8,100 nucleotides of DNA, taken from NCBI GenBank assembly GCA_964544295.1, contig CAZJBJ010000152.1:1-8100 (forward strand). Reading direction: 5' to 3'. Below the pieces are notes generated by a model, which saw only the letters and a list, made by a program, of their open reading frames with translations, had not been told where the DNA came from and did no database searches. This document shows, piece after piece, positions 1 to 6,407 of the stretch; positions within the stretch are counted from its first letter, which is position 1, and every line of letters begins with the position of its first letter. A program made the translations under genes and the position numbers. This stretch comes from JAENVU01 sp964544295 (GTDB lineage Bacteria > Actinomycetota > Acidimicrobiia > IMCC26256 > JAENVU01).

Positions 1-1
1 G

Positions 2-1312
2 GGCGGCTACTGGGGTTGGGATCCGGTGGAGAACGCCTCGCTGCTGCCCTGGATCACCGGGACCGCCTTCATCCACTCGGTGATGGTGCAGGAACGTCGA
101 GGGATGTTGCGGGTCTGGAACCTGTCGCTCGTGATCGCCACGTTCGCGCTCACGATCCTCGGCACGTTCCTCACCCGGTCGGGCGTGGTCACCTCGGTGC
201 ACGCGTTCTCGCAGTCCAGCATCGGGCCGTGGCTCCTCGCGTTCCTGTTCATCGTGATGGCCACCGGGATCGGGTTGATCGCCTGGCGGGCCGATGCACT
301 CCATGCCCCGGGCCGGATCGATTCGCCGGTGTCGCGCGAGGCGGCCTTCCTCGCCAACAACGTGCTGTTCGCGGGGCTGGCGTTCGTCGTGCTGTTGGGA
401 ACGGTGTTCCCCCTCCTCGCCGAGGCGGTGCGCGGCAGCACGCTGTCGGTGGGTGCGCCGTACTTCGATCGGATGACCACGCCGCTCGGGCTGATGCTGC
501 TGTTCCTCATGGCGCTCGCCCCGGCGCTGCCGTGGCGCGCGACGAGCGGCGAGGTCCTGCAGAACCGGCTGCTCGTCCCGGCCTACGTCGGCGCGTTGAC
601 GATGGTGTTCACGCTCGTCGTCTGGACGCGTGACTGGGCGACGGTGCTCGGCTTCGGACTCGCGGCCTTCACCGTCGCCGCGGTCGTGCGGGTCACGTTC
701 GTGGCGGTACGGGCCCGGCGGCGGGCGGACGCCGTCGGCTGGTTCCGGGCGCTCGGTCGGACGGTCGCCGGCAACCCGCGCCGCTACGGCGGGTTGGTCG
801 TGCACCTCGGCGTGGTCGCGATCGCGGTGGCGCTCGCGGCGTCGGGATCGTTCGGCACCAAGCGCCAGGTGCGCCTGAGTCCCGGGCAGACGGTCGCGGT
901 CGACGGCTACGAGGTCACGTTCGTCAAGGTGCGCACCCGGGCGAACGCGCAGCGCAGCTCGGTCTCGGTCGACCTCGCCATCACCCGTGACGGCGATCGG
1001 CTCGGCACCTACTCGCCGGCGATCTCCTCCTACCGCAACGCCAACCAGGGCATCGGCACCCCCTCGGTCCGCACCGGGGTCTTCGAGGACCTCTACCTCA
1101 CGCTGGTGAACTCGCGCAGCGGTCGCGGTCGGGTCACCGTCGGGATCCAGGTGCAGTCGATGACGGTGTGGATCTGGATCGGCGGTGGGCTCATGGCCGT
1201 CGGCACCATCATCGCCCTCACGCCCCAGGCCCGTCGCCGACGCGTCGTGCCGGGAGCGCCGGGAGCGCCGGCGGACGACGATGCCGAAGTGCTCGTGGGG
1301 GCGACGCCGTGA
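2..1312 (+). CDS. ccmF: Cytochrome c heme lyase subunit CcmF (5' end outside window)
   Basis: Integral membrane protein that, in System I cytochrome c maturation, takes heme from holo-CcmE and attaches it to apocytochrome c on the outer face of the membrane. The open frame enters from the left edge, and 436 residues are visible against roughly 650 for the family, so about the first third is missing. The visible part opens inside the tryptophan-rich WWD heme-handling motif (GGYWGWDPVENASLLPW). SVHAF at about residue 67 carries the second periplasmic heme-ligand histidine, and the histidine of YGGLVVHLG (nt 803-805) is in the position of the second transmembrane heme ligand. About eight hydrophobic segments are visible (near residues 40-57, 74-95, 121-139, 162-178, 190-208, 215-236, 262-282 and 386-406). 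A large extracytoplasmic domain lies before the last one. The tail is Arg- then Asp/Ala-rich. The stop overlaps the next gene's start. NrfE is a paralogue, but the ccmG/H/I context favours CcmF. Confidence 0.96.
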   Translation, partial: GGYWGWDPVENASLLPWITGTAFIHSVMVQERRGMLRVWNLSLVIATFALTILGTFLTRSGVVTSVHAFSQSSIGPWLLAFLFIVMATGIGLIAWRADALHAPGRIDSPVSREAAFLANNVLFAGLAFVVLLGTVFPLLAEAVRGSTLSVGAPYFDRMTTPLGLMLLFLMALAPALPWRATSGEVLQNRLLVPAYVGALTMVFTLVVWTRDWATVLGFGLAAFTVAAVVRVTFVAVRARRRADAVGWFRALGRTVAGNPRRYGGLVVHLGVVAIAVALAASGSFGTKRQVRLSPGQTVAVDGYEVTFVKVRTRANAQRSSVSVDLAITRDGDRLGTYSPAISSYRNANQGIGTPSVRTGVFEDLYLTLVNSRSGRGRVTVGIQVQSMTVWIWIGGGLMAVGTIIALTPQARRRRVVPGAPGAPADDDAEVLVGATP

Positions 1313-1854
1313 AGCATCCCCTGCGGTGGGTGGCGCTCGCGGTCGGCGCGGTGGTGGCGATCTTCGCGGTCGTGCTCGCGCTCAACGTCGACACCGACCC
1401 CCGCGCCGATCTCAACACCAGCCGCCTGCTCGGCAAGCCCGCGCCGGACTTCTCCCTCACCAAGTTCGACGGCACCGCGCTGCACCGGGGGGATCTCGCG
1501 GGGAAGACCGTCATCGTCAACTTCTGGAACTCCTGGTGCCGTCCCTGTCAGGAGGAGTTGCCCGTCCTGCAGCAGTGGTACCGGGACCATCAGGGCGACG
1601 ATGCGGTGGTACTCGTCGGCATTCCCCGCGACGACTCGCCTCGTGACATCCGCGACGCCGCCCGCGACGACGGGATGGCGTGGGCGGTCGCGAACGACCA
1701 GGGCGCGAAGTCGGCGACGTTGGCGTACGCGACGCGTGGCCAACCGGAGAGCTTCGTGATCAGCCCGAGTGGTCGGATCGTCGGATCGGTGCTCGGACCG
1801 TTGACCCCGGAGACGATGGACCAGATGGTGCGCGTCGGGCAGAGGAACGGATGA
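1309..1854 (+). CDS. ccmG: Thiol:disulfide interchange protein CcmG/DsbE (membrane-anchored thioredoxin fold)
   Basis: Membrane-tethered thioredoxin-like protein that reduces disulfides in CcmH or apocytochrome c so the heme-binding cysteines stay free. It has 181 residues, close to the family's usual length of about 185. An N-terminal hydrophobic anchor (about 7-26) is followed by the linker and the GKPAPDFSLTKFDG entry motif typical of TlpA/ResA/DsbE proteins. The active site is WCRPC (Cys77 and Cys80), preceded by VNFWNS. The cis-proline is Pro146 in GQPESFVI, where DsbE proteins usually have GVPE. The GTG start at 1309 was chosen because it lies in the GTGA overlap with the ccmF stop, puts the signal anchor at the N-terminus, and has a G-rich stretch about 8 bases upstream. 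The frame stays open upstream, but that would add residues lying on the ccmF 3' end. The stop overlaps the ccmH start (ATGA). Confidence 0.94.
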   Translation: MKHPLRWVALAVGAVVAIFAVVLALNVDTDPRADLNTSRLLGKPAPDFSLTKFDGTALHRGDLAGKTVIVNFWNSWCRPCQEELPVLQQWYRDHQGDDAVVLVGIPRDDSPRDIRDAARDDGMAWAVANDQGAKSATLAYATRGQPESFVISPSGRIVGSVLGPLTPETMDQMVRVGQRNG

Positions 1855-2318
1855 GCGTCCCGGTCCGCCGGATCGCCTGGATCGGTCTCGGCCTCCTCGT
1901 GGTCGGCATCGTCGTCGGCCTCGCCTGGCCGGCGCCGGCGGAGTCGCGCGCCGAGCACGTGCGGCGCCTGGCCTCCGAGTTCCGTTGCGTGGACTGCGAA
2001 GGGCTCTCCGTGGCGGAGAGCGCCACCGCGTCGGCTGCGGAGCAGCGTCGGGACATCGGGGTGCGCATCGACCGGGGGGAGTCGGACCAGGACATCCGGG
2101 CCGCCTACGTCGAGTCCTTCGGGGAGAACGTGCTGTTGCGGCCGGCCAGTGACGGCATCGGCGTCCTCGTGTGGGCATTGCCGATCGCGGTCGTGCTCCT
2201 CGGTGGGGTCGGCGTGGTCGTCGCCCTGCGCCGCTGGAGTCGTCAACCGCGGCTGACCGCGACCGACGCCGACGCGGCACTCGTCGCGGAACTCCGGAGC
2301 CCGACCGACGATGACTGA
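1851..2318 (+). CDS. ccmH: Cytochrome c maturation protein CcmH/CycL
   Basis: Membrane protein that presents a reactive dithiol to apocytochrome c before heme ligation and works with CcmG and CcmF. It has 155 residues, normal for the single-domain CcmH/CycL form. A hydrophobic segment at about 9-26 is followed by a compact helical domain carrying the family's motif as FRCVDCEGLSVAES, with the redox pair at Cys46 and Cys49. The second membrane segment is near 104-122, and the C-terminal tail is acidic. Family members usually have LRCxxCQN; here Gln-Asn is replaced by Glu-Gly. The ATG start lies in an ATGA overlap with the ccmG stop and has an AGAGGA ribosome site at 1841-1846. The C-terminal coding end overlaps ccmI by 8 bases, so the two are probably translationally coupled. 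CcmI is a separate gene here, not fused as in E. coli CcmH. Confidence 0.93.
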   Translation: MSVPVRRIAWIGLGLLVVGIVVGLAWPAPAESRAEHVRRLASEFRCVDCEGLSVAESATASAAEQRRDIGVRIDRGESDQDIRAAYVESFGENVLLRPASDGIGVLVWALPIAVVLLGGVGVVVALRRWSRQPRLTATDADAALVAELRSPTDDD

Positions 2319-3108
2319 TTCGTTCGACCGGGCCCAGGCGGAGGAGGAGCAGGCCTTCCTGCTGCGCTCGCTCGACGACCTCGACGCGGAACACGCCGAC
2401 GGCAACGTCGACGACGCGACGTACGAACGGTTGCGCGGTGACTACACGGCCCGCGCCGCGCGGGTCACCCGCCGACTCGAGGGTGACGCGGTCGCCGAGC
2501 CGACGACGCGCGAACCGATCAGCATCACGCGTCGCGTCCTCACGGGCGTCGCGATCGCCGCCTTCGTCGGCCTGGCGTCGGTGGCGCTCGCGTTCGGTCT
2601 GGGTGTCCGACTGCCGGGCCAGACCATCAGCGGAACCCAACGCGCGGCGACGAGCGCGGGGCCGACGGTCAAGGAACTCCGCGCCGACGTGAAGGCGGCG
2701 CCCGCCGATCCGGCCGCCCGCTTGGCGCTGGCCCGGGCGCTGATGGGTGCACAGAACCTCAAGGGGGCGGTCACCGAGTTCAGTCGGGCCGCGCAGCTCG
2801 ACCCGACGAACCCCGAGCCGTTCGCGTACAGCGGTTGGCTGATCCGCCTGCAGGGGTTCCCCGACCAGGGCATCCAACTGCTGGACAAGGCCATCGAGGT
2901 CGACGCGAACTATGCGGACGCGCACGCGTTCAAGGGGATCACGCTCCTGCGGGACCGCCAGGACCCGGAGGCGGCGATCGGCGAGTTCCAGCGATACCTT
3001 GTCCTGGCGCCGGACGCGCCCCTCGCCCAGCAGGTGCGCACCCTGTTGGCCCAGGCGGTCGAGTCCGGGACCGCATCGAGTCCGAGCAGCACCACCAACC
3101 CCCGTTGA
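2311..3108 (+). CDS. ccmI: CcmI-like TPR protein of cytochrome c biogenesis
   Basis: Predicted membrane-anchored apocytochrome c chaperone that would bind the apoprotein's C-terminal helix through TPR repeats and hand it to CcmH/CcmF. It has 265 residues. Residues 1-60 are a charged, probably helical region (QAFLLRSLDDLDAEHADG and DDATYERLRGDY), which matches the cytoplasmic loop of CcmI proteins. One membrane segment lies at about 76-98. The outer part has about three TPR-like units (about 134-166, 168-201 and 202-235; signature pieces GAVTEFSRAAQLDPTNPEPF, AIEVDANYADAHAFKGITLL and AIGEFQRYLVLAPD). The tail is low-complexity Ser/Thr. Classical CcmI has another membrane helix before the cytoplasmic loop; I see none here. 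Start: ATG inside the ccmH end, with GGAG at 2296-2299, a rather long 11 bases away. The CcmI identity rests on the Leu/Asp-rich loop, the TPRs and the operon position. Confidence 0.85.
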   Translation: MTDSFDRAQAEEEQAFLLRSLDDLDAEHADGNVDDATYERLRGDYTARAARVTRRLEGDAVAEPTTREPISITRRVLTGVAIAAFVGLASVALAFGLGVRLPGQTISGTQRAATSAGPTVKELRADVKAAPADPAARLALARALMGAQNLKGAVTEFSRAAQLDPTNPEPFAYSGWLIRLQGFPDQGIQLLDKAIEVDANYADAHAFKGITLLRDRQDPEAAIGEFQRYLVLAPDAPLAQQVRTLLAQAVESGTASSPSSTTNPR

Positions 3109-3114
3109 GAGGAA
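3107..3114 (+). promoter_or_regulatory. Ribosome binding site deciding the GTG start of the cyclophilin
   Basis: GAGAGGAA lies 7 bases before GTG 3122, overlapping the ccmI stop codon by two bases. It supports GTG 3122 as the start rather than any upstream codon in the open frame, which would run back into ccmI. Confidence 0.7.
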
Positions 3115-3121
3115 GCACCCT

Positions 3122-3595
3122 GTGCCCGAACTGCCCGAATACCAGATCGACGGTTCCAAGCTCTACCGCACCACGATCACCACGAACCGCGGCACCATCG
3201 TGATGGATCTCGACCCGCAGCTCGCCGCCAACACGGTGAACAACTTCGTGGGTCTCGCCCGCCAGGGCTACTACGACGGGTTGACCTTCCACCGGGTCGT
3301 GCCGGAGTTCGTGATCCAGGGCGGGTGCCCCGAGGGCAGCGGGCGGGGCGGTCCCGGCTACAAGTTCGCCGACGAGCCGGTACAGGGCGAGTACACGCTC
3401 GGCGCGGTCGCGATGGCGAACGCCGGCCCGAACACCAACGGCTCGCAGTTCTTCATCACCATCGACGACTGCACCCGCAAACTCACCAAGGACTACAACC
3501 TGTTCGGGTTCGTCACCGACGGCATGGACGTCGCGCTCGAGATCCAGGTCGGCGACGTCATGGAGTCGGTCGTGGTCGAAGAGGTCGATCGCTGA
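3122..3595 (+). CDS. Cyclophilin-type peptidyl-prolyl cis-trans isomerase
   Basis: Cytoplasmic cyclophilin (EC 5.2.1.8) catalysing cis-trans isomerisation of Xaa-Pro bonds. It has 157 residues, a single cyclophilin domain with no signal peptide or membrane segment. The catalytic motif FHRVVPEFVIQGG (residues 56-68) holds the essential arginine (Arg58), the hydrophobic floor and Gln66. The second core motif is AMANAGPNTNGSQFFIT (residues 97-113). The family's tryptophan that contacts cyclosporin is absent, as in many bacterial members. The histidine that usually precedes the FG motif is Asn126 (YNLFGFV), so activity and drug binding may differ from human CypA. It begins 13 bases after ccmI and is probably co-transcribed with the ccm genes. 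A role in folding apocytochromes directly is unlikely because the protein is cytoplasmic. It ends 15 bases before a convergent gene. Confidence 0.95.
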   Translation: MPELPEYQIDGSKLYRTTITTNRGTIVMDLDPQLAANTVNNFVGLARQGYYDGLTFHRVVPEFVIQGGCPEGSGRGGPGYKFADEPVQGEYTLGAVAMANAGPNTNGSQFFITIDDCTRKLTKDYNLFGFVTDGMDVALEIQVGDVMESVVVEEVDR

Positions 3596-3612
3596 GCCGA
3601 CCGCTTGCGATC
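3587..3612. terminator. Candidate bidirectional hairpin between convergent genes
   Basis: GATCGC (3587-3592) pairs with GCGATC (3607-3612), with a small inner AGC/GCT stem (3595-3597 with 3603-3605) around a 5-base loop. It sits exactly where the cyclophilin and the diguanylate cyclase genes converge, covering both stop codons. There is no T-run on either side, and the stem is short with an internal mismatch. A terminator role is suggested mainly by position. Confidence 0.3.
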
Positions 3613-5668
3613 AGGCCGGCGTGACGGCCAGTGACAGGCGCTCCGTCGCCTTGATGCGGTACATCGCCAAGTCCGCGGCGCGCAGCAGCATCTGCGGCTC
3701 GGTGCCGTCGTCGGGCGCGGTCGAGGCGCCGACGCTCGCGTGCATCTCGACCATGACGTCGCCCAGCTCGATGGGCGCGCTGATCGCCGTCCGCACGCGA
3801 TCCGCGATCATCGCCGCGTCGGGTTCATTCGCGCCGGGGAGGATCATCACGAACTCGTCGCCGCCGAGCCTCGCGATTGAGTCGCCGCGGCGCGCGGCGT
3901 CGATCAGGCGGGCCGCCACCACCCGGAGCGTGTGGTCGCCGGCACCGTGACCGAACCGGTCGTTGATCGACTTGAAGTGGTCGAGGTCGACGAACAGCAC
4001 ACTGAGCGGAAGGTGGTCACGCTCGGCGCGGGCGGTCGCCTTGTCGAGTTCCTCGGCGGCCAACGCCCGGTTGGCGAGCCCGGTGAGCGGATCGTGCACC
4101 GCCCGGTGTTCGAGTTGTTCGTGGAGCACCGCGTTCTGGATCGCCGTCGCGGCCTGATCCGCGACGGCGACCATCCGCTCGGCGATCTCGTCGACGCGTC
4201 GGAGGTTGGTCGTCGAGATGGCTGCCACGGCGACGCCGAGGAACCCACCGCGACGGGCGTGGATCGGCGCCACCGCGACGGCCGGCAGGCCGAGTGCCCG
4301 CACGAACTGCGGGATGGGTCCGTGGCTCTCGCCGTCGGCGCGGACGATCACCGGGTGCGGCGCCGCGGTCATCTGGAGCAACGCCGGTGAGTCGTCCGCA
4401 TGGATGACGAGGCGATCGATCAGGGCACCGGCATCGCGGTCCCAACCACTGCGGCCGGTCAGCCGCAAGGCCTCGGCATCCTCATCCCAGAGCATGACGC
4501 TCGCGGCTTCGACGCGCACGATTTCGGGGATCGCGCTCGCGACGATCCGGGCGACCCTTCCCGGGCTGATCGGTTCGGCCAACGCGCGCGCCAGGCCCAG
4601 GAGCGCGGCCGTGGCCGTTCCTCGACGCTGCGCCTGGTCGAGGGCGATGGAGACGTCGAGCGCGGCCGCAGCACTGCGCGCGTACGCGGTGAGCATGTGG
4701 TGCTCGTAGTCGAAGAACGTCTCGCCGCGGGTGAACGCCGCCAGCCGTCCATAGGTGCGGTGACTCGACGCGACGTCGATCACGAGCCGGTCACCGTCCT
4801 GGCCGAGCGGTGCCGCGAGGATCTCGGCCGCGATCCGATCGCGGTCCGCCGGGGGGATCCCGTCGGCGTAGACGGGTCGCGCCGGGACGGAGTCGTCGGT
4901 GAGTGCGAGCAGGTAGCCGGTCGCGCTGACCGCGCGCCCGGCGCGCGACACGATGCGCTGGAGCACGTCGTCGAGACTGTCGGGCGACACGAGATCGGCG
5001 GTCGTGGACTGGAGAAGCTGCAGCTGCCCGGAGAGCGCGTCGACCTGGTTCTCGAGCGCGCGAGTGTGCGACGGTCGGCGGCGACCGAACCGTCGTCGTC
5101 GCTTCGGCCAGGTGACGTCGTAGACGCACGCGGGCGCACCGTCGACCTGACATTCGGTGTGGACCACGTCGAGCGGGTCGAGCCCGAAGATGGGCCCGAT
5201 GGTGCGCATCAGTCCGATGTTGAGTTGGCAGTCACCCCGGTGCGGCGTCCGGTCGGCGTCGAGCTGGTACGTGACGATGGCGCGGTGCCGCTCGACGATC
5301 TGTGCGTCCATCGTGGCGATCGTCGTGAACTTGGGGCACGCCTTGGCGACGTTCGCGATCACCATCCGCGGGGAACCCAACGCACGGACCAGCACGCGGA
5401 TCCCCGGGCCGACCTGGTGGTCGAGTGCGTGCTCGCCGATGTGGAGCAGCGCGTCGGGATCGTCGAGCACCACGCACGCGGCGTCGAAGAGGGCGATCTT
5501 CTGCTCGAATGTGCTCCAGCGGTGTTCGTCTTCGAGTTCGTCGATCGAGCGCGCCTCGCCCGCGAGCTGGAGGAGCTGCGCGACGCCGTCGTCGCCCGCG
5601 TGGGCGCGGACGTAGCGCACGACCAGACAGATCGTGGTCCCGGCGGTCTCCCGCGGTTCCTGCTCCAT
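3611..5668 (-). CDS. Diguanylate cyclase with V4R/HNOB-like sensor region, two GAF-like regions and GGDEF domain
   Basis: Predicted soluble signalling enzyme making cyclic di-GMP from two GTP. It has 685 residues. Residues 1-187 resemble the V4R/heme-NO-binding-like fold: helical start, then a C-terminal part with GDCQLNIGLMRTIGPIFGL and the paired-cysteine ending HTECQVDGAPACVYDVTW. A basic patch (KRRRRFGRRR, 189-198) and a probable coiled coil (202-228) follow. Residues about 230-345 and 355-515 look like two GAF domains. The GGDEF domain (about 518-680) starts with HDPLTGLANR and has the metal/GTP segment FVDLDHFKSINDRFGHGAGD, the signature GGDEF at 602-606, and the product-inhibition RxxD site (RRGD, 593-596) five residues before it. 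It therefore looks catalytically intact and feedback-inhibited. No EAL domain and no membrane segment are visible. Start: ATG 5668 begins the conserved-looking N-terminus; no strong ribosome site precedes it. The frame stays open far upstream, but that is antisense to other genes. Confidence 0.93.
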   Translation of the reverse strand: MEQEPRETAGTTICLVVRYVRAHAGDDGVAQLLQLAGEARSIDELEDEHRWSTFEQKIALFDAACVVLDDPDALLHIGEHALDHQVGPGIRVLVRALGSPRMVIANVAKACPKFTTIATMDAQIVERHRAIVTYQLDADRTPHRGDCQLNIGLMRTIGPIFGLDPLDVVHTECQVDGAPACVYDVTWPKRRRRFGRRRPSHTRALENQVDALSGQLQLLQSTTADLVSPDSLDDVLQRIVSRAGRAVSATGYLLALTDDSVPARPVYADGIPPADRDRIAAEILAAPLGQDGDRLVIDVASSHRTYGRLAAFTRGETFFDYEHHMLTAYARSAAAALDVSIALDQAQRRGTATAALLGLARALAEPISPGRVARIVASAIPEIVRVEAASVMLWDEDAEALRLTGRSGWDRDAGALIDRLVIHADDSPALLQMTAAPHPVIVRADGESHGPIPQFVRALGLPAVAVAPIHARRGGFLGVAVAAISTTNLRRVDEIAERMVAVADQAATAIQNAVLHEQLEHRAVHDPLTGLANRALAAEELDKATARAERDHLPLSVLFVDLDHFKSINDRFGHGAGDHTLRVVAARLIDAARRGDSIARLGGDEFVMILPGANEPDAAMIADRVRTAISAPIELGDVMVEMHASVGASTAPDDGTEPQMLLRAADLAMYRIKATERLSLAVTPA

Positions 5669-5749
5669 CCCGGGAATATCGGCCGAATCCGGTCGGTCTG
5701 TAGGGCGGGAGCGGTGCAACGGAACCGAGCCCGGCGAGACTGCATCCGC
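5669..5749. promoter_or_regulatory. Divergent intergenic region between the cyclase and oxidoreductase genes
   Basis: These 81 bases separate two divergently transcribed genes and should hold both promoters. I find no convincing -35/-10 pair on either strand. The only AT-rich spot is GAATATC near 5673-5679, close to the cyclase start. A short dyad, CCGA (5683-5686) facing TCGG (5693-5696), is too small to call an operator. Promoter content is inferred from layout alone. Confidence 0.35.
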
Positions 5750-6370
5750 ATGGGCTTCTTCGAACGGAACCGCGCCTCGCTGGCCGAGCGGGGGATCGAC
5801 CCCGCCCGATTGCCGCCCGGGCAGTACTTCACCGACCGTTTCCCCGTGCTGCACGTGGGCGATGTGCCCACCTACGCCCCCGATTTCTCGGACTGGTCGC
5901 TCACCGTCGGCGGTCTCGTGACGGCCCCGACGACCTTCTCGTGGGCCGATCTCCAGGCGTTGCCGGCCACCGAGATCGTCACCGACATCCACTGCGTCAC
6001 CAAGTGGTCGAAGTTCGACACCAGCTGGCGGGGTGTCCGGGTACGCGATCTGCTGGCCGAATGCGGCGGCGCGGCGCCGGGCGCGACCCACATCCTCGAG
6101 ACCGCCGAGCACGGGTACACGACCAATCTGCCCCTCGCCGACGTGCTCGGCGACCAGGCGTTGGTGGCCTACGAGTTCGACGGCGCACCGATCGAGCCGG
6201 TGCACGGGGGTCCGGTGCGCCTGGTCGTGCCCCATCTGTACTTCTGGAAGTCGGCCAAGTGGCTCCGGGCCATCGACCTGCTCGACCACGACCAACCCGG
6301 GTTCTGGGAGCGCAACGGCTACCACGCCTACGGCGACCCCTTCCGCGAGCAGCGCTACTCCCACGGATAG
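5750..6370 (+). CDS. Sulfite-oxidase-like molybdopterin oxidoreductase (cytoplasmic, small form)
   Basis: Protein of the oxidoreductase molybdopterin-binding (SUOX-fold, COG2041-type) family that binds molybdopterin cofactor; its substrate is not known from sequence. It has 206 residues, a single Moco domain with no Tat or Sec signal, heme domain or dimerisation domain. Motifs in order: MGFFERN start, RLPPGQYFTDRFPVLHVG (20-37), and DIHCVTKWSKFDTSWRG (79-95), whose Cys82 is the expected molybdenum thiolate ligand. Then come EHGYTTNLPLADVL (120-133), HGGPVRLVVPHLYFWKSAKW (152-171), and PGFWERNGYHAYGDPFREQR (183-202). This block pattern is that of the ~200-residue actinobacterial proteins annotated as sulfite oxidase-like oxidoreductases. 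ATG 5750 is preferred because MGFF is the family's usual start; an in-frame GTG at 5714 would add 12 Arg-rich residues. No good ribosome site is seen. An electron acceptor is not encoded nearby. Confidence 0.92.
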   Translation: MGFFERNRASLAERGIDPARLPPGQYFTDRFPVLHVGDVPTYAPDFSDWSLTVGGLVTAPTTFSWADLQALPATEIVTDIHCVTKWSKFDTSWRGVRVRDLLAECGGAAPGATHILETAEHGYTTNLPLADVLGDQALVAYEFDGAPIEPVHGGPVRLVVPHLYFWKSAKWLRAIDLLDHDQPGFWERNGYHAYGDPFREQRYSHG

Positions 6371-6400
6371 TTGACTTGTCACGGTAGATACAACTACAAT
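6371..6400 (+). promoter_or_regulatory. Sigma-70-type promoter of the GntR-aconitase pair
   Basis: TTGACT (6371-6376) as -35 and TACAAT (6395-6400) as -10, separated by 18 bases, stand out as an AT-rich island directly after the oxidoreductase stop codon. A start of transcription about seven bases after the -10 box falls at 6407-6408, the first base of the GTG start codon. The mRNA would therefore have no 5' leader. Boxes are read by eye; the transcription start is inferred. Confidence 0.7.
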
Positions 6401-6405
6401 ACAAG
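6375..6405. repeat. Candidate operator: CTTGT/ACAAG dyad and repeated TACAA over the promoter
   Basis: CTTGT (6375-6379) and ACAAG (6401-6405) form a perfect inverted repeat separated by 21 bases, bracketing the -10 region. Inside it, GTAG (6384-6387) faces CTAC (6394-6397), and TACAA occurs three times (6389, 6395 and 6400) with 5-6 base spacing. GntR-family dimers bind short dyads, often over their own promoter, so this is a reasonable autoregulation site. Which of the nested symmetries is used cannot be told from sequence. Confidence 0.4.
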
Positions 6406-6407
6406 CC

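Noticed and set aside
1093..3159. A 688-residue open frame on the minus strand.
   Set aside because: It lies opposite ccmF, ccmG, ccmH and ccmI, has Arg-rich low-complexity translation and no recognisable domain; it is a GC-driven shadow of the ccm codons.
3587..3612. Strong intrinsic terminator between the convergent genes.
   Set aside because: Kept only as a weak candidate: the outer stem is six base pairs, with a mismatch and no T-run on either strand.
4400..5749. A long plus-strand open frame leading into the oxidoreductase, which could suggest a 656-residue fusion.
   Set aside because: The first ~450 residues are antisense to the diguanylate cyclase and match no domain; the oxidoreductase family starts at MGFF (5750).
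5669..5749. Functional link between the diguanylate cyclase and the sulfite-oxidase-like protein because they are divergent.
   Set aside because: No shared operator or domain evidence was found; an 81-base divergent gap alone does not support a joint pathway.
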